Shown one piece after another: positions 9,037 through 17,570 of a DNA stretch of 64,000 nt. Made by a program: the position numbers and the translations under genes. The notes beneath the pieces were generated by a model. That model saw only the letters and a program-made list of their open reading frames with translations, was not told the DNA's origin and did not search any database. This stretch comes from Mycobacterium sp. 1245805.9. GTDB taxonomy: Bacteria > Actinomycetota > Actinomycetes > Mycobacteriales > Mycobacteriaceae. Where the stretch lies: positions 62,001 through 126,000 of the forward strand of contig NZ_LZKR01000013.1 in NCBI RefSeq assembly GCF_001672915.1. The letters run 5' to 3'. Each line of letters starts with the position of its first letter. Position 1 is the first letter of the stretch.

Positions 9037-9452
9037 GCAATCGGGACGATCCATTCGTCGAAGCTTTGCGCGTGCGCGCAGTGCTGGAACGCTACTGCGT
9101 GCTGCTCGACTCGGGTGCCGTCGACGATCTCCTCGGGCTGTTCGACGACAGTTGTGTATTCACCATGATGGACCGCACTTACGAGGGAAAATCAGAGTTC
9201 GCCGGCGTGTGGTCAGGTGCGCAACCCGTGGAGCGCCCAACCACACTTCACGCGCTAGTCAATCCCGATATTCAAGTCGACGGCGCGCGTGCAACGGCTC
9301 GGAGCAACTTCGTGCTGGTCAAACGCGGCTCGGACGGGGACACCCAGATCGCATTCGCCGGCTGCTACATCGATGAGTTGCGGCGCGGAAGCGGCGGTGC
9401 CTGGCGATTCACCCGGCGACGTGTGGAGACCTTGGCGCGGTCCGCGGCCTGA
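9033..9452 (+). CDS. SnoaL-like / NTF2-fold protein
   Basis: This small protein (139 residues) has the look of the SnoaL/NTF2 superfamily: an N-terminal helix pair (AVLERYCVLLDSGAVDDLLGLFDDSCVF), then a curved sheet (ANPDIQVDGARATARSNFVLVKR) and a C-terminal RFTRRRVETLAR strand. The family includes isomerases, cyclases and dehydratases acting on polycyclic substrates, ring-hydroxylating dioxygenase small subunits, and proteins without known activity. GTGA overlap with the CoA-transferase indicates co-translation. The exact role is unknown. Confidence 0.8.
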   Translation: MSNRDDPFVEALRVRAVLERYCVLLDSGAVDDLLGLFDDSCVFTMMDRTYEGKSEFAGVWSGAQPVERPTTLHALVNPDIQVDGARATARSNFVLVKRGSDGDTQIAFAGCYIDELRRGSGGAWRFTRRRVETLARSAA

Positions 9453-9466
9453 GTGTTTCAGCAGCT

Positions 9467-9481
9467 GAGAACACTGTTCTC
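9467..9481. promoter_or_regulatory. Perfect palindrome, motif B operator before the tetR gene
   Basis: GAGAACACTGTTCTC is a perfect inverted repeat around a central C, 27 bp before the TetR start. Position and symmetry are those of an autoregulatory TetR operator. It resembles the KstR-type AAC-NN-GTT operator of mycobacteria but has three central bases where KstR sites have two, so it probably belongs to a different regulator. Confidence 0.65.
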
Positions 9482-9508
9482 TAGATTCGCTGATTATGTT
9501 CCTCTACA

Positions 9509-10237
9509 GTGAAACGCCATGGTGGTTCGGAGCCCAGCAACGTGACCGCCCGGCGTCAAGCCTCCGCGCCATCGCGGGCGACGAAGGCGGTGCGGCCGCG
9601 ATGGCGTTCTCGCACCGCTGAACGCGCGACCCGCGATGTGCGCAAACGAGCCGAATTGCGCAGTGACCGATTCCTGGCGATCGCACTGGAGCTGCTTGGC
9701 GAGGGCGGAGCCGACAACTTGTCAGTCCGCAAAGTGGTCGAAATGTCCGGAATGTCCCTGCGTTCGTTCTACCAACTTTTCGGTGGTAAGGACGACCTGT
9801 TCCTGGCGATCTACGAAGAGGCGATACTCGGCGGGCTGGACCGGCAGATGGCGGCGGTGGCCGAAGCCGGCCCCGACCCGTTCGATCGGCTCAGAGCTTT
9901 CTTCGAGTCCGAGTGGTTTGAGACCGAACAGTCGTCGCCGAAATTGCGTCGCTCGCTGGTGATTTACCATCAACGGCTGATGGAGACCCGGCCCGCAGAG
10001 CTCGCCGCGGTGCTCGAACCGCAGCACAAGGCGCTTACCGAACTTGTTGCCGAATGTCGCGCTGCAGGGGCCGGCACGCTCGGTCTAGACGATTCGACGA
10101 CTGCCGCGATCCTGATGCAGTTGGTCATCACCACGCTGCAAAACCGTGTCCTGGACTTTGGGATTCAGGACCAGAGAGTAGGCGTTGACCAGGTGATGGC
10201 CCTCCTCAAGCCGATTTTCGGCGGCGAAGGAGCCTAG
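9509..10237 (+). CDS. TetR/AcrR-family transcriptional regulator
   Basis: This is a 242-residue one-component regulator. After a basic, probably disordered tail of about 45 residues comes the helix-turn-helix unit (LAIALELLGEGGADNLSVRKVVEMSGMSLRSFYQLFGGKDDLFLAIYEEA), followed by an all-helical ligand domain. The GTG start at 9509 is used; GTG 9542 would shorten the tail without touching the domain. It lies between two catabolic units, with a perfect palindrome just upstream and a related one at 10339, so it likely controls itself and the unit behind it, released by a pathway ligand such as an acyl-CoA (inference). Confidence 0.9.
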   Translation: MKRHGGSEPSNVTARRQASAPSRATKAVRPRWRSRTAERATRDVRKRAELRSDRFLAIALELLGEGGADNLSVRKVVEMSGMSLRSFYQLFGGKDDLFLAIYEEAILGGLDRQMAAVAEAGPDPFDRLRAFFESEWFETEQSSPKLRRSLVIYHQRLMETRPAELAAVLEPQHKALTELVAECRAAGAGTLGLDDSTTAAILMQLVITTLQNRVLDFGIQDQRVGVDQVMALLKPIFGGEGA

Positions 10238-10313
10238 GTGCTCCGAGGGCTCCGGACGGGGTCCACGAGGGCCCAGTAGCCGATCGCCCGGCGACAAATA
10301 TGGTGTTGCCATT

Positions 10314-10331
10314 TTGTCATGATCTCGACTA
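10314..10331. promoter_or_regulatory. Operator-like inverted repeat, motif A site 4
   Basis: TTGTCATGATCTCGACTA matches the motif A consensus at 14 of 18 positions. It lies eight bases before the motif B palindrome at 10339 and about 100 bp before the amidohydrolase start, in the promoter of the longest operon of the cluster. Confidence 0.45.
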
Positions 10332-10338
10332 ACTTTGT

Positions 10339-10353
10339 GAGAACACCGTTCTT
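10339..10353. promoter_or_regulatory. Operator-like palindrome, motif B second site
   Basis: GAGAACACCGTTCTT differs from the palindrome before the tetR gene (GAGAACACTGTTCTC) at two of 15 positions. Its place about 80 bp upstream of the eight-gene operon makes that operon a likely target of the TetR protein encoded next to it. Confidence 0.55.
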
Positions 10354-10430
10354 CTCTCATGCATACGGTGAATCAAGAACGCCTCGCGATGCGCCCGGCG
10401 AGGCGCCGCAGCACAAGATCGGAGCCACAC

Positions 10431-11534
10431 ATGGCCAGCACCGCAGAGCTGCCAAAGATCTCGGCCGACGCGCACGTCGACGAGCCGCACGACCTCTGGT
10501 ATGAGCGGCTCGATCCAGATCTCCGCGAGTACGCGCCGCGTCGGATTACCGCGTCTGGTGACGGTGGCTGGAGCTTGGTCGTGAATGGCAACCCCATCGG
10601 GTGGAGCGAACTGAGTGCCGACGAAGCGGCCGCTCAGGAAGCTGAGCGGGTCGCCGCGGCCGCAGTCGACGTACGACTCGAGATGATGCGTACCGACCAC
10701 ATCAACGGCGAGATCGTCTTTCCGACCATCGGTCTTTATGCGTGGGATATTGCCAACCCTATGGTCGGACAGGCGGTCTGCCGGGTTTACAACGACTGGA
10801 TCCGCGAGAGGATCGGCGGGCACAGCCGCATCAAGCTCGCGATGATGATTCCCACCTGGGACGCCAACATGGCGATCGCCGAAGTGGAGCGTGTCGCCGG
10901 AGACGAGTCGGTCGGCGGCGTGCTGCTTCCGCTCGTGGGCAAACCTGAGTGGAACGCCAGGGAATGGGAGCCCCTGTGGACAGCAATCGCGGGTAGCGGC
11001 AAGCCGGCGGTCATGCACCAGGGCAGTGGACATGACATGATCTTTTACCGCGGCTGGGGCAGTGGCACGGCGAATCTTCTTGCCACACAGTCGATGGCGC
11101 CGCGGGCGGCGGCACTGTTGAGCTGCAGTGGCATCCTGGAGCGACACCCCGACCTGCACGCGGTGTTTGTGGAGTGCAACGGCGGCTGGATCGCGTGGGC
11201 AATGCAAACCCTCGATTACTACTACGAAGCGCACCGTGAAATCGGTTGGACCAAACCAATATTGGAGCACCTGCCTAGTCACTACATTCGCCATCAGATC
11301 CACTCGACGTTCCAAGACGACCCGGTCGCAGTCGCCAATATCCCCGAGACGGGAGCGCAATGCCTGTTGTGGGGTAACGACTTCCCGCACCCCGAAAGTA
11401 CCTACCCCAATTCCGCAAAGATCCTGGACCGGATGTTCGAGGGAGTCGACCTCGACAGTACCCGCGCCATCGTGGGCGGGAACGCCCACCGTCTCTTTGG
11501 ATTCACCGACGATGTCCTGGAAAGCGCGCCCTGA
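10431..11534 (+). CDS. Amidohydrolase family protein, ACMSD/COG2159 type
   Basis: This is a second TIM-barrel metal-dependent hydrolase (367 residues). Family landmarks are ISADAHVDEPHDLW at the N-terminus (metal His), KPAVMHQGSGHD in the barrel, the VFVECNGGWIAWAMQ segment, and LLWGNDFPHPESTYP near the C-terminus with the conserved Asp. ATG 10431 follows GGAG at good spacing and is preferred to ATG 10359, which would add 24 unconserved residues. It opens an operon that continues without real gaps through the crotonase at 18358. It and the gene at 3631 are distant paralogues. Confidence 0.87.
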   Translation: MASTAELPKISADAHVDEPHDLWYERLDPDLREYAPRRITASGDGGWSLVVNGNPIGWSELSADEAAAQEAERVAAAAVDVRLEMMRTDHINGEIVFPTIGLYAWDIANPMVGQAVCRVYNDWIRERIGGHSRIKLAMMIPTWDANMAIAEVERVAGDESVGGVLLPLVGKPEWNAREWEPLWTAIAGSGKPAVMHQGSGHDMIFYRGWGSGTANLLATQSMAPRAAALLSCSGILERHPDLHAVFVECNGGWIAWAMQTLDYYYEAHREIGWTKPILEHLPSHYIRHQIHSTFQDDPVAVANIPETGAQCLLWGNDFPHPESTYPNSAKILDRMFEGVDLDSTRAIVGGNAHRLFGFTDDVLESAP

Positions 11535-11535
11535 G

Positions 11536-12561
11536 GTGAACGCTGTCTGGCAGCTTCGCCGGGAGGATTACACACTTAGCGGCGAGCAGCAGGAGCTGCG
11601 CAACTCCTTCCGTGCGTTATTCGAGAAATCCGTTGGCGCTGACCGGGTGCGGGCGGCAGAACCGCTGGGATTCGACTCTGCGTTGTGGCAGGAAACGGGC
11701 CCGCAGTTGATTTCTATGGCACTGTCAGAGTCGGCGGGCGGGGACGGTGCCGGGCTGGTCGACCTCGCCCTGGTGGTCGAGGAAGCCGGGCGGGCTGCCG
11801 CGCCGGTTCCGACGGTCGAAGCGATAGTCGGCGCGCGGGCTTTGGAGCGAATGGGCGCGACCGGAGAGCTCTTCGACATGGTCAAAGCCGCGAAGACAAT
11901 CGCGACGATCTCTCCCGCCATCGCCAAATCCGACCGCCGGCTGGTACCGGCGGGGGCTGTCGCGGAGGCGGTCGTCGCCGTGCGAGGCGACGATGTCGTC
12001 GTCAAGACCGGGCCGACCGCCGCGCTCGTTCCAAACCTTGGCTGTGCACCGCTGGGATGGTGGGATATCGCAGGCGGCAACATAATCGGATCCAGGAGCG
12101 ACTTCGACGGCATAGCCGTTGAGTGGCAGATCTTGAACGCGGCGGCACTGGTCGGACTTGGACAGGCCGCGGTTGATATCGGCGTGCGGTACGCCAAGGA
12201 GCGGACCGCTTTCGGCAGCCCGATCGGTGCCTTTCAGGCGATCGCGCACCCGTTGGTCGATGCCGCGGCAGCGGTCGAAGGAGCCCGCCGATTGATGTGG
12301 CGCGCGGCATGGTTCGTCGACAACGAGCCGGATGCAATGGGTGTCCTAGGTGTTGGCGCATTGGTATCAGCCGCGAGCGCGGCTGAGAAAGCCGGAGCGG
12401 TGGCCATCCACACGCAGGGCGGCTTCGGTGTGACGCTGGAATCGGACGCTCAACTCTATTACCGGCGCGCCAAGAGCTGGGCGTTGATGGCGGCTGACCG
12501 CCGTGTCTTGCTCCACGATGCGGCAGATGCCGTCTTGGGCCCAACGGAGGGGCTGCGATGA
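11536..12561 (+). CDS. Acyl-CoA dehydrogenase, short FadE-type subunit
   Basis: This protein of about 341 residues has the acyl-CoA dehydrogenase C-terminal domain (VGLGQAAVDIGVRYAKERTAFGSPIGAFQAIAHPLVDAAAAVEGAR) but a shortened, degenerate middle domain. That is the pattern of the smaller partner in mycobacterial heteromeric acyl-CoA dehydrogenases such as the FadE26-27 and FadE28-29 pairs. The neighbouring ATGA-overlapping gene encodes a full-looking partner, so an alpha2beta2 complex is likely (inference). The start is uncertain: GTG 11536 lies just behind the previous stop, while ATG 11512 would overlap the amidohydrolase. Confidence 0.85.
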   Translation: MNAVWQLRREDYTLSGEQQELRNSFRALFEKSVGADRVRAAEPLGFDSALWQETGPQLISMALSESAGGDGAGLVDLALVVEEAGRAAAPVPTVEAIVGARALERMGATGELFDMVKAAKTIATISPAIAKSDRRLVPAGAVAEAVVAVRGDDVVVKTGPTAALVPNLGCAPLGWWDIAGGNIIGSRSDFDGIAVEWQILNAAALVGLGQAAVDIGVRYAKERTAFGSPIGAFQAIAHPLVDAAAAVEGARRLMWRAAWFVDNEPDAMGVLGVGALVSAASAAEKAGAVAIHTQGGFGVTLESDAQLYYRRAKSWALMAADRRVLLHDAADAVLGPTEGLR

Positions 12562-13733
12562 ACTTCGGTCTGGTCGACCTCGACGACGACACCCGGCAAT
12601 TCTGGGCGGATGTCAAAGACTTTCTGGCCGAACATGTTACCGAGGATGTGCTGGCCGTCGAACGGGCCACCGGTAGTGGGTTCAGCGAATCTCTGCACCT
12701 GGCGCTCGGTGAGCGCGGTTGGGTCGCGCCTCGCTGGCCGATCGAAGAAGGAGGTGCGGGTCTTGCCGGCATCAGGGCTCGTATCATCGGCGAGGAGCTG
12801 TTGCGCAGCGGCGCACCCTATGTTCTTGCATCGACAACGCTATTGCCACCCATCGCCATCCGCATGTTCGGCTCCAAAGAATTGCAGGACGATATCCTGC
12901 CCAAGGTCGCGAACGGTACCGTCCGAATTTGCCTGGGATATACCGAACCTGACTGTGGGTCAGATCTTGCGGCTGTGCGCACCCGAGCGGTGAAAGACGG
13001 CGACGACTGGGTCATCAACGGGCAGAAGATGTTCACCACGGGCGCTCAACACAGTCAGTATTGCTTTCTGTTGACGCGCACGGACCCGACGGCTGCGACC
13101 CACAAGGGTCTCACGGTGTTCCTTCTGCCGCTCGATACACCGGGTGTCGAGATCCGTCCGATCGGCACCCTCGGCGGGGAGCGGACCAACTTCGTCTATC
13201 TAGACGATGTCCGTATCGACGACCGCTGGCGGCTCGGTGCGGTCAACAGCGGGTGGTCGGTCGTCGCCGCGCCGCTGACCGCTGAACACTCGATGGGCGG
13301 CGGCGACTCCGACGAGCTGACTTCGCCATATCTGATCGCGTGCGAAAACCTGCTGCAGGCCGCCGTCGTGTGGGCAACGGAGACTATCGGCGACGATGGA
13401 TATCCGATGTCGACGCAGCCGGCGGTGCGAGAAGCAATCGCTGAGGTCGCCATCGCGATCGAACTTGCCAGGTCTACTCCCGGACCAATGGGCCGCATTG
13501 TCTGTTCGGACACGTTGAGTAACAGCGCATCCCATCTGTTGGATCTCGTCGGGCCCGTCGGCCAGCTGGCCCGTGGTGCCGACGGGGCTGTCATCGACGG
13601 GGCATTCGAGGACGGATTCCGGTTCGCGCCGGGGACTGCAATCTACGGCGGCTCCACGGACATCGCTCGAAACGTTATCGCCGAACGCATTCTTGGCCTT
13701 CCCCGAAGCACCCCACGAAGGAGCGCCACATGA
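12558..13733 (+). CDS. Acyl-CoA dehydrogenase (FadE family)
   Basis: This 391-residue acyl-CoA dehydrogenase has the complete three-domain layout. Seen are CLGYTEPDCGSDLAAVRT (FAD contact region), VINGQKMFTTGAQHSQYCFLLTRT in the middle domain, and the C-terminal IYGGSTDIARNVIAERILGLPR segment. It overlaps the previous smaller acyl-CoA dehydrogenase by four bases (ATGA) and the following P450 by four bases, showing tight co-translation. It probably works as a heteromer with the upstream subunit on a bulky acyl-CoA (inference from mycobacterial steroid-degradation pairs). Confidence 0.9.
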   Translation: MNFGLVDLDDDTRQFWADVKDFLAEHVTEDVLAVERATGSGFSESLHLALGERGWVAPRWPIEEGGAGLAGIRARIIGEELLRSGAPYVLASTTLLPPIAIRMFGSKELQDDILPKVANGTVRICLGYTEPDCGSDLAAVRTRAVKDGDDWVINGQKMFTTGAQHSQYCFLLTRTDPTAATHKGLTVFLLPLDTPGVEIRPIGTLGGERTNFVYLDDVRIDDRWRLGAVNSGWSVVAAPLTAEHSMGGGDSDELTSPYLIACENLLQAAVVWATETIGDDGYPMSTQPAVREAIAEVAIAIELARSTPGPMGRIVCSDTLSNSASHLLDLVGPVGQLARGADGAVIDGAFEDGFRFAPGTAIYGGSTDIARNVIAERILGLPRSTPRRSAT

Positions 13734-14962
13734 GCAATACAGCGAGCAGCGTGGGCGGCGACGCCGACCGGATCATTGACACCCAGGCCGCCGAAACTAT
13801 GGGCGCCGACCTAGCAGCAGCCCTGGCAGTAGCCGAGCCGCAAGCGGTGTATTCGGCGATCACTGCAAGCCCGATGCTCTCGCTCCCCGGCGGCATGTTC
13901 GTGGTCGGAGCGGCTTCGAGTGTCGATGCCTTAACACGTAACCATCACGTGCGCGGGTCGGGCGCAATCGGTAACACGGGGGGTGCCGAACGCCCGCTGA
14001 TCCCCCTCGACATCGACCGACCGGAACACACCAAGTACCGCAAACTTCTGGATCCGATCTTCGCGGCGAAAGCCATCGCACACCTGGAATCCGATGTACG
14101 GGAGTTAGCCGACGAGCTCATCGACACATTCATCGAACGTGGGCATGCTGACATCTACGACGAGTTCTGCGCCATCCTGCCCTCGACCATCTTTTTGCGA
14201 TTGATGGGAATTCCCGCCAGCGACTTGAACTACTTTCTGGACTTCAAGAACGACCTCCTTCGCGACTTCCCGGGGGAGACCGCCCGGGCGCGCGAGGAAC
14301 GCATGAAAGCGGCGGCCAAGCGCTGCTACAGCTACTTCGATGCCGTCCTTGATGACCGAGAGGCCAACGGGATCGCACGCGAGGACTTACTCGGAAGATT
14401 CCTTAGCGCCGAGGTCGACGGGCACCGCCTCACCCGCGAGAACATCCTGGACATCTGCTACCTGCTGATGATCGCCGGGCTCGACACCGTCGCAGCGTCG
14501 CTGTCGTGCATCATCGCGTGGCTGGCTCGCCATCCCGAGGAACGCAGGCGGGTCGTGGCCGATCCAGCGATGTGGCCCGATGCCATCGAGGAGCTTATGC
14601 GCTGGGAGACACCGGTTCCGGGAGGGACCCGCACCCCCACCGAAGAAATGCGGATCGGCGGCGAGATCGTGCCGGCAGGCACCCATGTTTCAGTGCTCTG
14701 GGCAGCAGCCAATCTCGACCCGGAGAAGTTCAACGATCCATTGACTGTCGACCTGACCCGTCGCCCCAACGCGCATTACTCTTTTGCTGCCGGATTCCAC
14801 CGTTGTCTCGGAAGCCATTTGGCGCGGATGGAACTGCGGGCAGCACTCGATCAGTTTCACAAGCGGATTCCTGAGTACCGCATCCCGGATGGTATCGAAT
14901 TGACCTACGAGGCGCTTCCGGTGCGCCTTGCGCGTCCTCTACCACTGATGTGGAGCGTGTGA
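13730..14962 (+). CDS. Cytochrome P450 monooxygenase
   Basis: This is a 410-residue class I P450. Seen are the I-helix segment MIAGLDTVAASLS, the ExxR motif in EELMRWE, and the heme loop FAAGFHRCLG with Cys359 as axial ligand. The I-helix has D-T-V in place of the more usual D/E-T-T. It is directly followed, after one base, by a 3Fe-4S ferredoxin gene, the normal pairing for bacterial P450 electron supply, so this P450 is the most likely first user of that ferredoxin. Confidence 0.95.
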   Translation: MSNTASSVGGDADRIIDTQAAETMGADLAAALAVAEPQAVYSAITASPMLSLPGGMFVVGAASSVDALTRNHHVRGSGAIGNTGGAERPLIPLDIDRPEHTKYRKLLDPIFAAKAIAHLESDVRELADELIDTFIERGHADIYDEFCAILPSTIFLRLMGIPASDLNYFLDFKNDLLRDFPGETARAREERMKAAAKRCYSYFDAVLDDREANGIAREDLLGRFLSAEVDGHRLTRENILDICYLLMIAGLDTVAASLSCIIAWLARHPEERRRVVADPAMWPDAIEELMRWETPVPGGTRTPTEEMRIGGEIVPAGTHVSVLWAAANLDPEKFNDPLTVDLTRRPNAHYSFAAGFHRCLGSHLARMELRAALDQFHKRIPEYRIPDGIELTYEALPVRLARPLPLMWSV

Positions 14963-14963
14963 A

Positions 14964-15155
14964 GTGAAGCTGACACTCGACAGCGAAGCCTGCATGGGTC
15001 ACGGGCGCTGCTACAGCATCGCGCCCGAACTGTTTGACGCCGACGACGAAGGCCACAGTGTGCTGTTGTGTCCCGAGGTGCCACCCGGTCAGGAGAAGCA
15101 AGCCCGAGATGCCGAACAAAGCTGCCCAGAAAACGCGATCGCACTCGAGGAATGA
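14964..15155 (+). CDS. [3Fe-4S] ferredoxin, P450 redox partner
   Basis: This 63-residue ferredoxin has CMGHGRC (Cys10 and Cys16) and the downstream SCPENAI cysteine. The residue where 4Fe-4S proteins have another cysteine is His/Gly, the pattern of 3Fe-4S ferredoxins that feed P450s in Streptomyces and Mycobacterium. It lies one base after the P450 stop. No ferredoxin reductase gene is in the window, so a general reductase elsewhere must serve it. Confidence 0.93.
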   Translation: MKLTLDSEACMGHGRCYSIAPELFDADDEGHSVLLCPEVPPGQEKQARDAEQSCPENAIALEE

Positions 15156-16003
15156 CTTGTCGGAAAATGAGTGAAGCAATGACCCGAGTGGGTTTCATAG
15201 GGCTGGGCGACCAGGGCGGAGGCATGGCCGAGCGTCTGATCGCGTGCGGGTTCGACACCACCCTTTGGGCACGCCGGGAAGCTTCGTTGACGCGCTTTCG
15301 CGAGATGGCGTCTTCATTCGCTGACACGCCGGCTGAGTTGGGCGCTGCGAGCGATATTGTCGGCGTATGCGTCGTGGACGACGCCGGCGTTCTGGAGGTC
15401 CTGCTCGGAGAATCCGGTGTGCTGTCGGGGATGCAGCCGGGCGGCGTCGTTGCGATTCATTCGACGGTCAGCCTGGACGTTTGTCACAAGATTGCTGAGG
15501 CAGCGGCTGAACGAGGGGTCGCAGTCATCGATGCGCCAGTCAGCGGTGGCGGATTCGCCGCCGCCGAAGGCAAGCTCACGGTACTGGTCGGCGGTGCCGA
15601 AGCGCCGTACACCAAGGCACTTCCCGCATTGCAAACGTTCGGCGGCAATGTCTTTCACCTTGGACCTTTGGGTAGCGGCTTGATCGCGAAGCTGGTCAAC
15701 AACACTCTGCATGCTGCTCACTACGCGCTGGCCGAGGACGCAATCAAGGCTGGAAGCGCACTGGGGCTTGACGCGGAAGTTCTGGGGCGTGCGCTGGGTG
15801 CCAGCAGCGGCAACAGCTATTCCCTGAGCGCCGCGGTAATGGTCGGTGGTTTCGAGGCCATCGCGCCCATGGTGGGACCGCTGCTGCGCAAAGACGTCAC
15901 CATCTTCGACGGGCTGACCGCAGAGCAAAGCGTGGACGTTGGATCTTTGGTAACCGTCGCCGAGGAGGCGTTGTCCCGGTTCGGGCAGCCGCGCAAACCG
16001 TGA
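15152..16003 (+). CDS. NAD(P)-dependent 3-hydroxyisobutyrate dehydrogenase-like oxidoreductase
   Basis: This beta-hydroxyacid dehydrogenase family protein of about 283 residues has an N-terminal Rossmann motif VGFIGLGDQGGGMA, the substrate segment DAPVSGGGFAAAEGKLTVLVGG, and the catalytic-lysine segment GSGLIAKLVNN. Such enzymes oxidise 3-hydroxy acids or reduce semialdehydes. The ATG at 15152 overlaps the ferredoxin stop (ATGA), as do other joints of this operon, but ATG 15167 and 15179 are equally close to the domain and no ribosome site decides. An ALDH gene follows, so a hydroxy acid to semialdehyde to acid route is plausible. Confidence 0.87.
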   Translation: MTCRKMSEAMTRVGFIGLGDQGGGMAERLIACGFDTTLWARREASLTRFREMASSFADTPAELGAASDIVGVCVVDDAGVLEVLLGESGVLSGMQPGGVVAIHSTVSLDVCHKIAEAAAERGVAVIDAPVSGGGFAAAEGKLTVLVGGAEAPYTKALPALQTFGGNVFHLGPLGSGLIAKLVNNTLHAAHYALAEDAIKAGSALGLDAEVLGRALGASSGNSYSLSAAVMVGGFEAIAPMVGPLLRKDVTIFDGLTAEQSVDVGSLVTVAEEALSRFGQPRKP

Positions 16004-16043
16004 CTCGAACGGAACCGTTCGGCCTACATGCTGAGGAGCGATT

Positions 16044-17570
16044 GTGACGACATCTGATGCCACGAAGCAGAATACGAGCGCCACGCTCAATGCACGGGCC
16101 GCTGCTCGCGCGGAGGCCCGCATGTTGATCGGCGGGCGGTTGGTCGATGCCGTCGACGGGCAGCGCTTCGACAACGTGAGTCCGGCCACCGGTCAGGTAC
16201 TTGGCACTACCGCCGCCGGCACGGTAGCGGACATGGATGCTGCGATCTCGGCTGCGCGCACCGCATTTGACGATTCCGCCTGGTCAACTGATGTGGCGCT
16301 GCGCGGTCGCTGCCTGCTGCAGCTGCAAGAGGCGTTGGAAGCCGAACGCGAAGACATCCGCGAAGAACTCGTGGCCGAGGCCGGTGCTCCGATGATGACA
16401 ACAAACATCGCTCAGCTGGACTGGCCGCTCGCCGACGCGTTGCGGTACCCGGTTGAGCTGCTCGACACATTTCAATGGGAACGCGAGCTGGTCGGCGGGG
16501 GCGCGGGCGGCGAGAACAACCACCGTGTGGTGTGGAAAGAGGCGATCGGCGTGGTCGCCGCGATCGCTCCCTGGAACTTCCCGTTTGAGATTGTGTTGAA
16601 CAAATTGGGTCAAGCCTTGGCGACCGGCAACACCGTCGTGCTCAAGCCCGATCCGCACACCCCCTGGACGTCCACGCGTATCGGCCGTCTGATCGCCGAG
16701 AACACCGACATTCCAGCAGGAGTGGTCAACGTCGTGCCGACTCCGGACAACACCGTCGCACAATTTCTGGTCGCCGATCCGCGCGTCGACATGATCTCGT
16801 TCACCGGCTCGACAGCGGTGGGTAAATCGATTGCCCGGTCCGCAGCCGATTCGCTCAAGCGCGTATTCCTAGAATTGGGCGGCAAATCCGCGACCGTGGT
16901 CCTCGACGATGCGGACCTCGGTCAGGTGATCCCGACGATGTTGCAGGTCTGCCTGCACGCTGGGCAGGGCTGCGGGATCAACACTCGCCTCGTTGTACCG
17001 CACGCGTGGCTGGACGAAACCGTCGCTAAGGTGACCGAGCTCTTCAGCTTCATCGCGCCTGGGGACCCCGCCTTGCCGGAGACGTTCTTGGGCCCGGTCA
17101 TCAACGCCCGCCAACAAGACCGCATTCTGGGCTTCATCGAGCGAGCCCGAGCGTCAGGTGCCGACATCACCGTGGGCGGCACCGCGCCATCGGACTTGCC
17201 CGAGGAGCTGGCCGGTGGAAGCTATGTGCTCCCTACGGTGGTTGCGGGGGTGGATAATTCAGCCGAAATCGCGCAGAACGAAGTCTTCGGACCCGTACTC
17301 GTGATCCTTGGCTACAAGAATGACGAGGACGCACTCCGTATCGCCAACGGTACCCAGTACGGGCTTTCGGGTACGGTGTGCTCTGCGTCGACCGAACGGG
17401 CCTTGGCCTTCGCGCGAAAGGTTCGGGCCGGCACGATGACGGTCAACGGCGGGACCTACTACGGACCCGACGCACCGTTCGGCGGGTACAAGAGCAGTGG
17501 GTTAGGTCGCCAGAACGGCATCGAGGGTTTCGAGCAGTATCTGGAGACCAAGGCGGTGGGATACGCGTGA
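16044..17570 (+). CDS. NAD(P)-dependent aldehyde dehydrogenase
   Basis: This is a 508-residue ALDH superfamily enzyme that oxidises aldehydes to acids. Seen are the APWNFPFEI segment with the oxyanion Asn, Glu277 in LELGGKSATVVLDDAD, the nucleophile Cys310 in GQGCGINTR, and the C-terminal NEVFGPVLVI and PFGGYKSSGLGRQNG motifs. All catalytic positions are present, so an active enzyme is expected. The GTG start follows GAGGAGCG at good spacing. It may oxidise the product of the GMC enzyme or of the neighbouring 3-hydroxyisobutyrate-dehydrogenase-like protein. Confidence 0.94.
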   Translation: MTTSDATKQNTSATLNARAAARAEARMLIGGRLVDAVDGQRFDNVSPATGQVLGTTAAGTVADMDAAISAARTAFDDSAWSTDVALRGRCLLQLQEALEAEREDIREELVAEAGAPMMTTNIAQLDWPLADALRYPVELLDTFQWERELVGGGAGGENNHRVVWKEAIGVVAAIAPWNFPFEIVLNKLGQALATGNTVVLKPDPHTPWTSTRIGRLIAENTDIPAGVVNVVPTPDNTVAQFLVADPRVDMISFTGSTAVGKSIARSAADSLKRVFLELGGKSATVVLDDADLGQVIPTMLQVCLHAGQGCGINTRLVVPHAWLDETVAKVTELFSFIAPGDPALPETFLGPVINARQQDRILGFIERARASGADITVGGTAPSDLPEELAGGSYVLPTVVAGVDNSAEIAQNEVFGPVLVILGYKNDEDALRIANGTQYGLSGTVCSASTERALAFARKVRAGTMTVNGGTYYGPDAPFGGYKSSGLGRQNGIEGFEQYLETKAVGYA

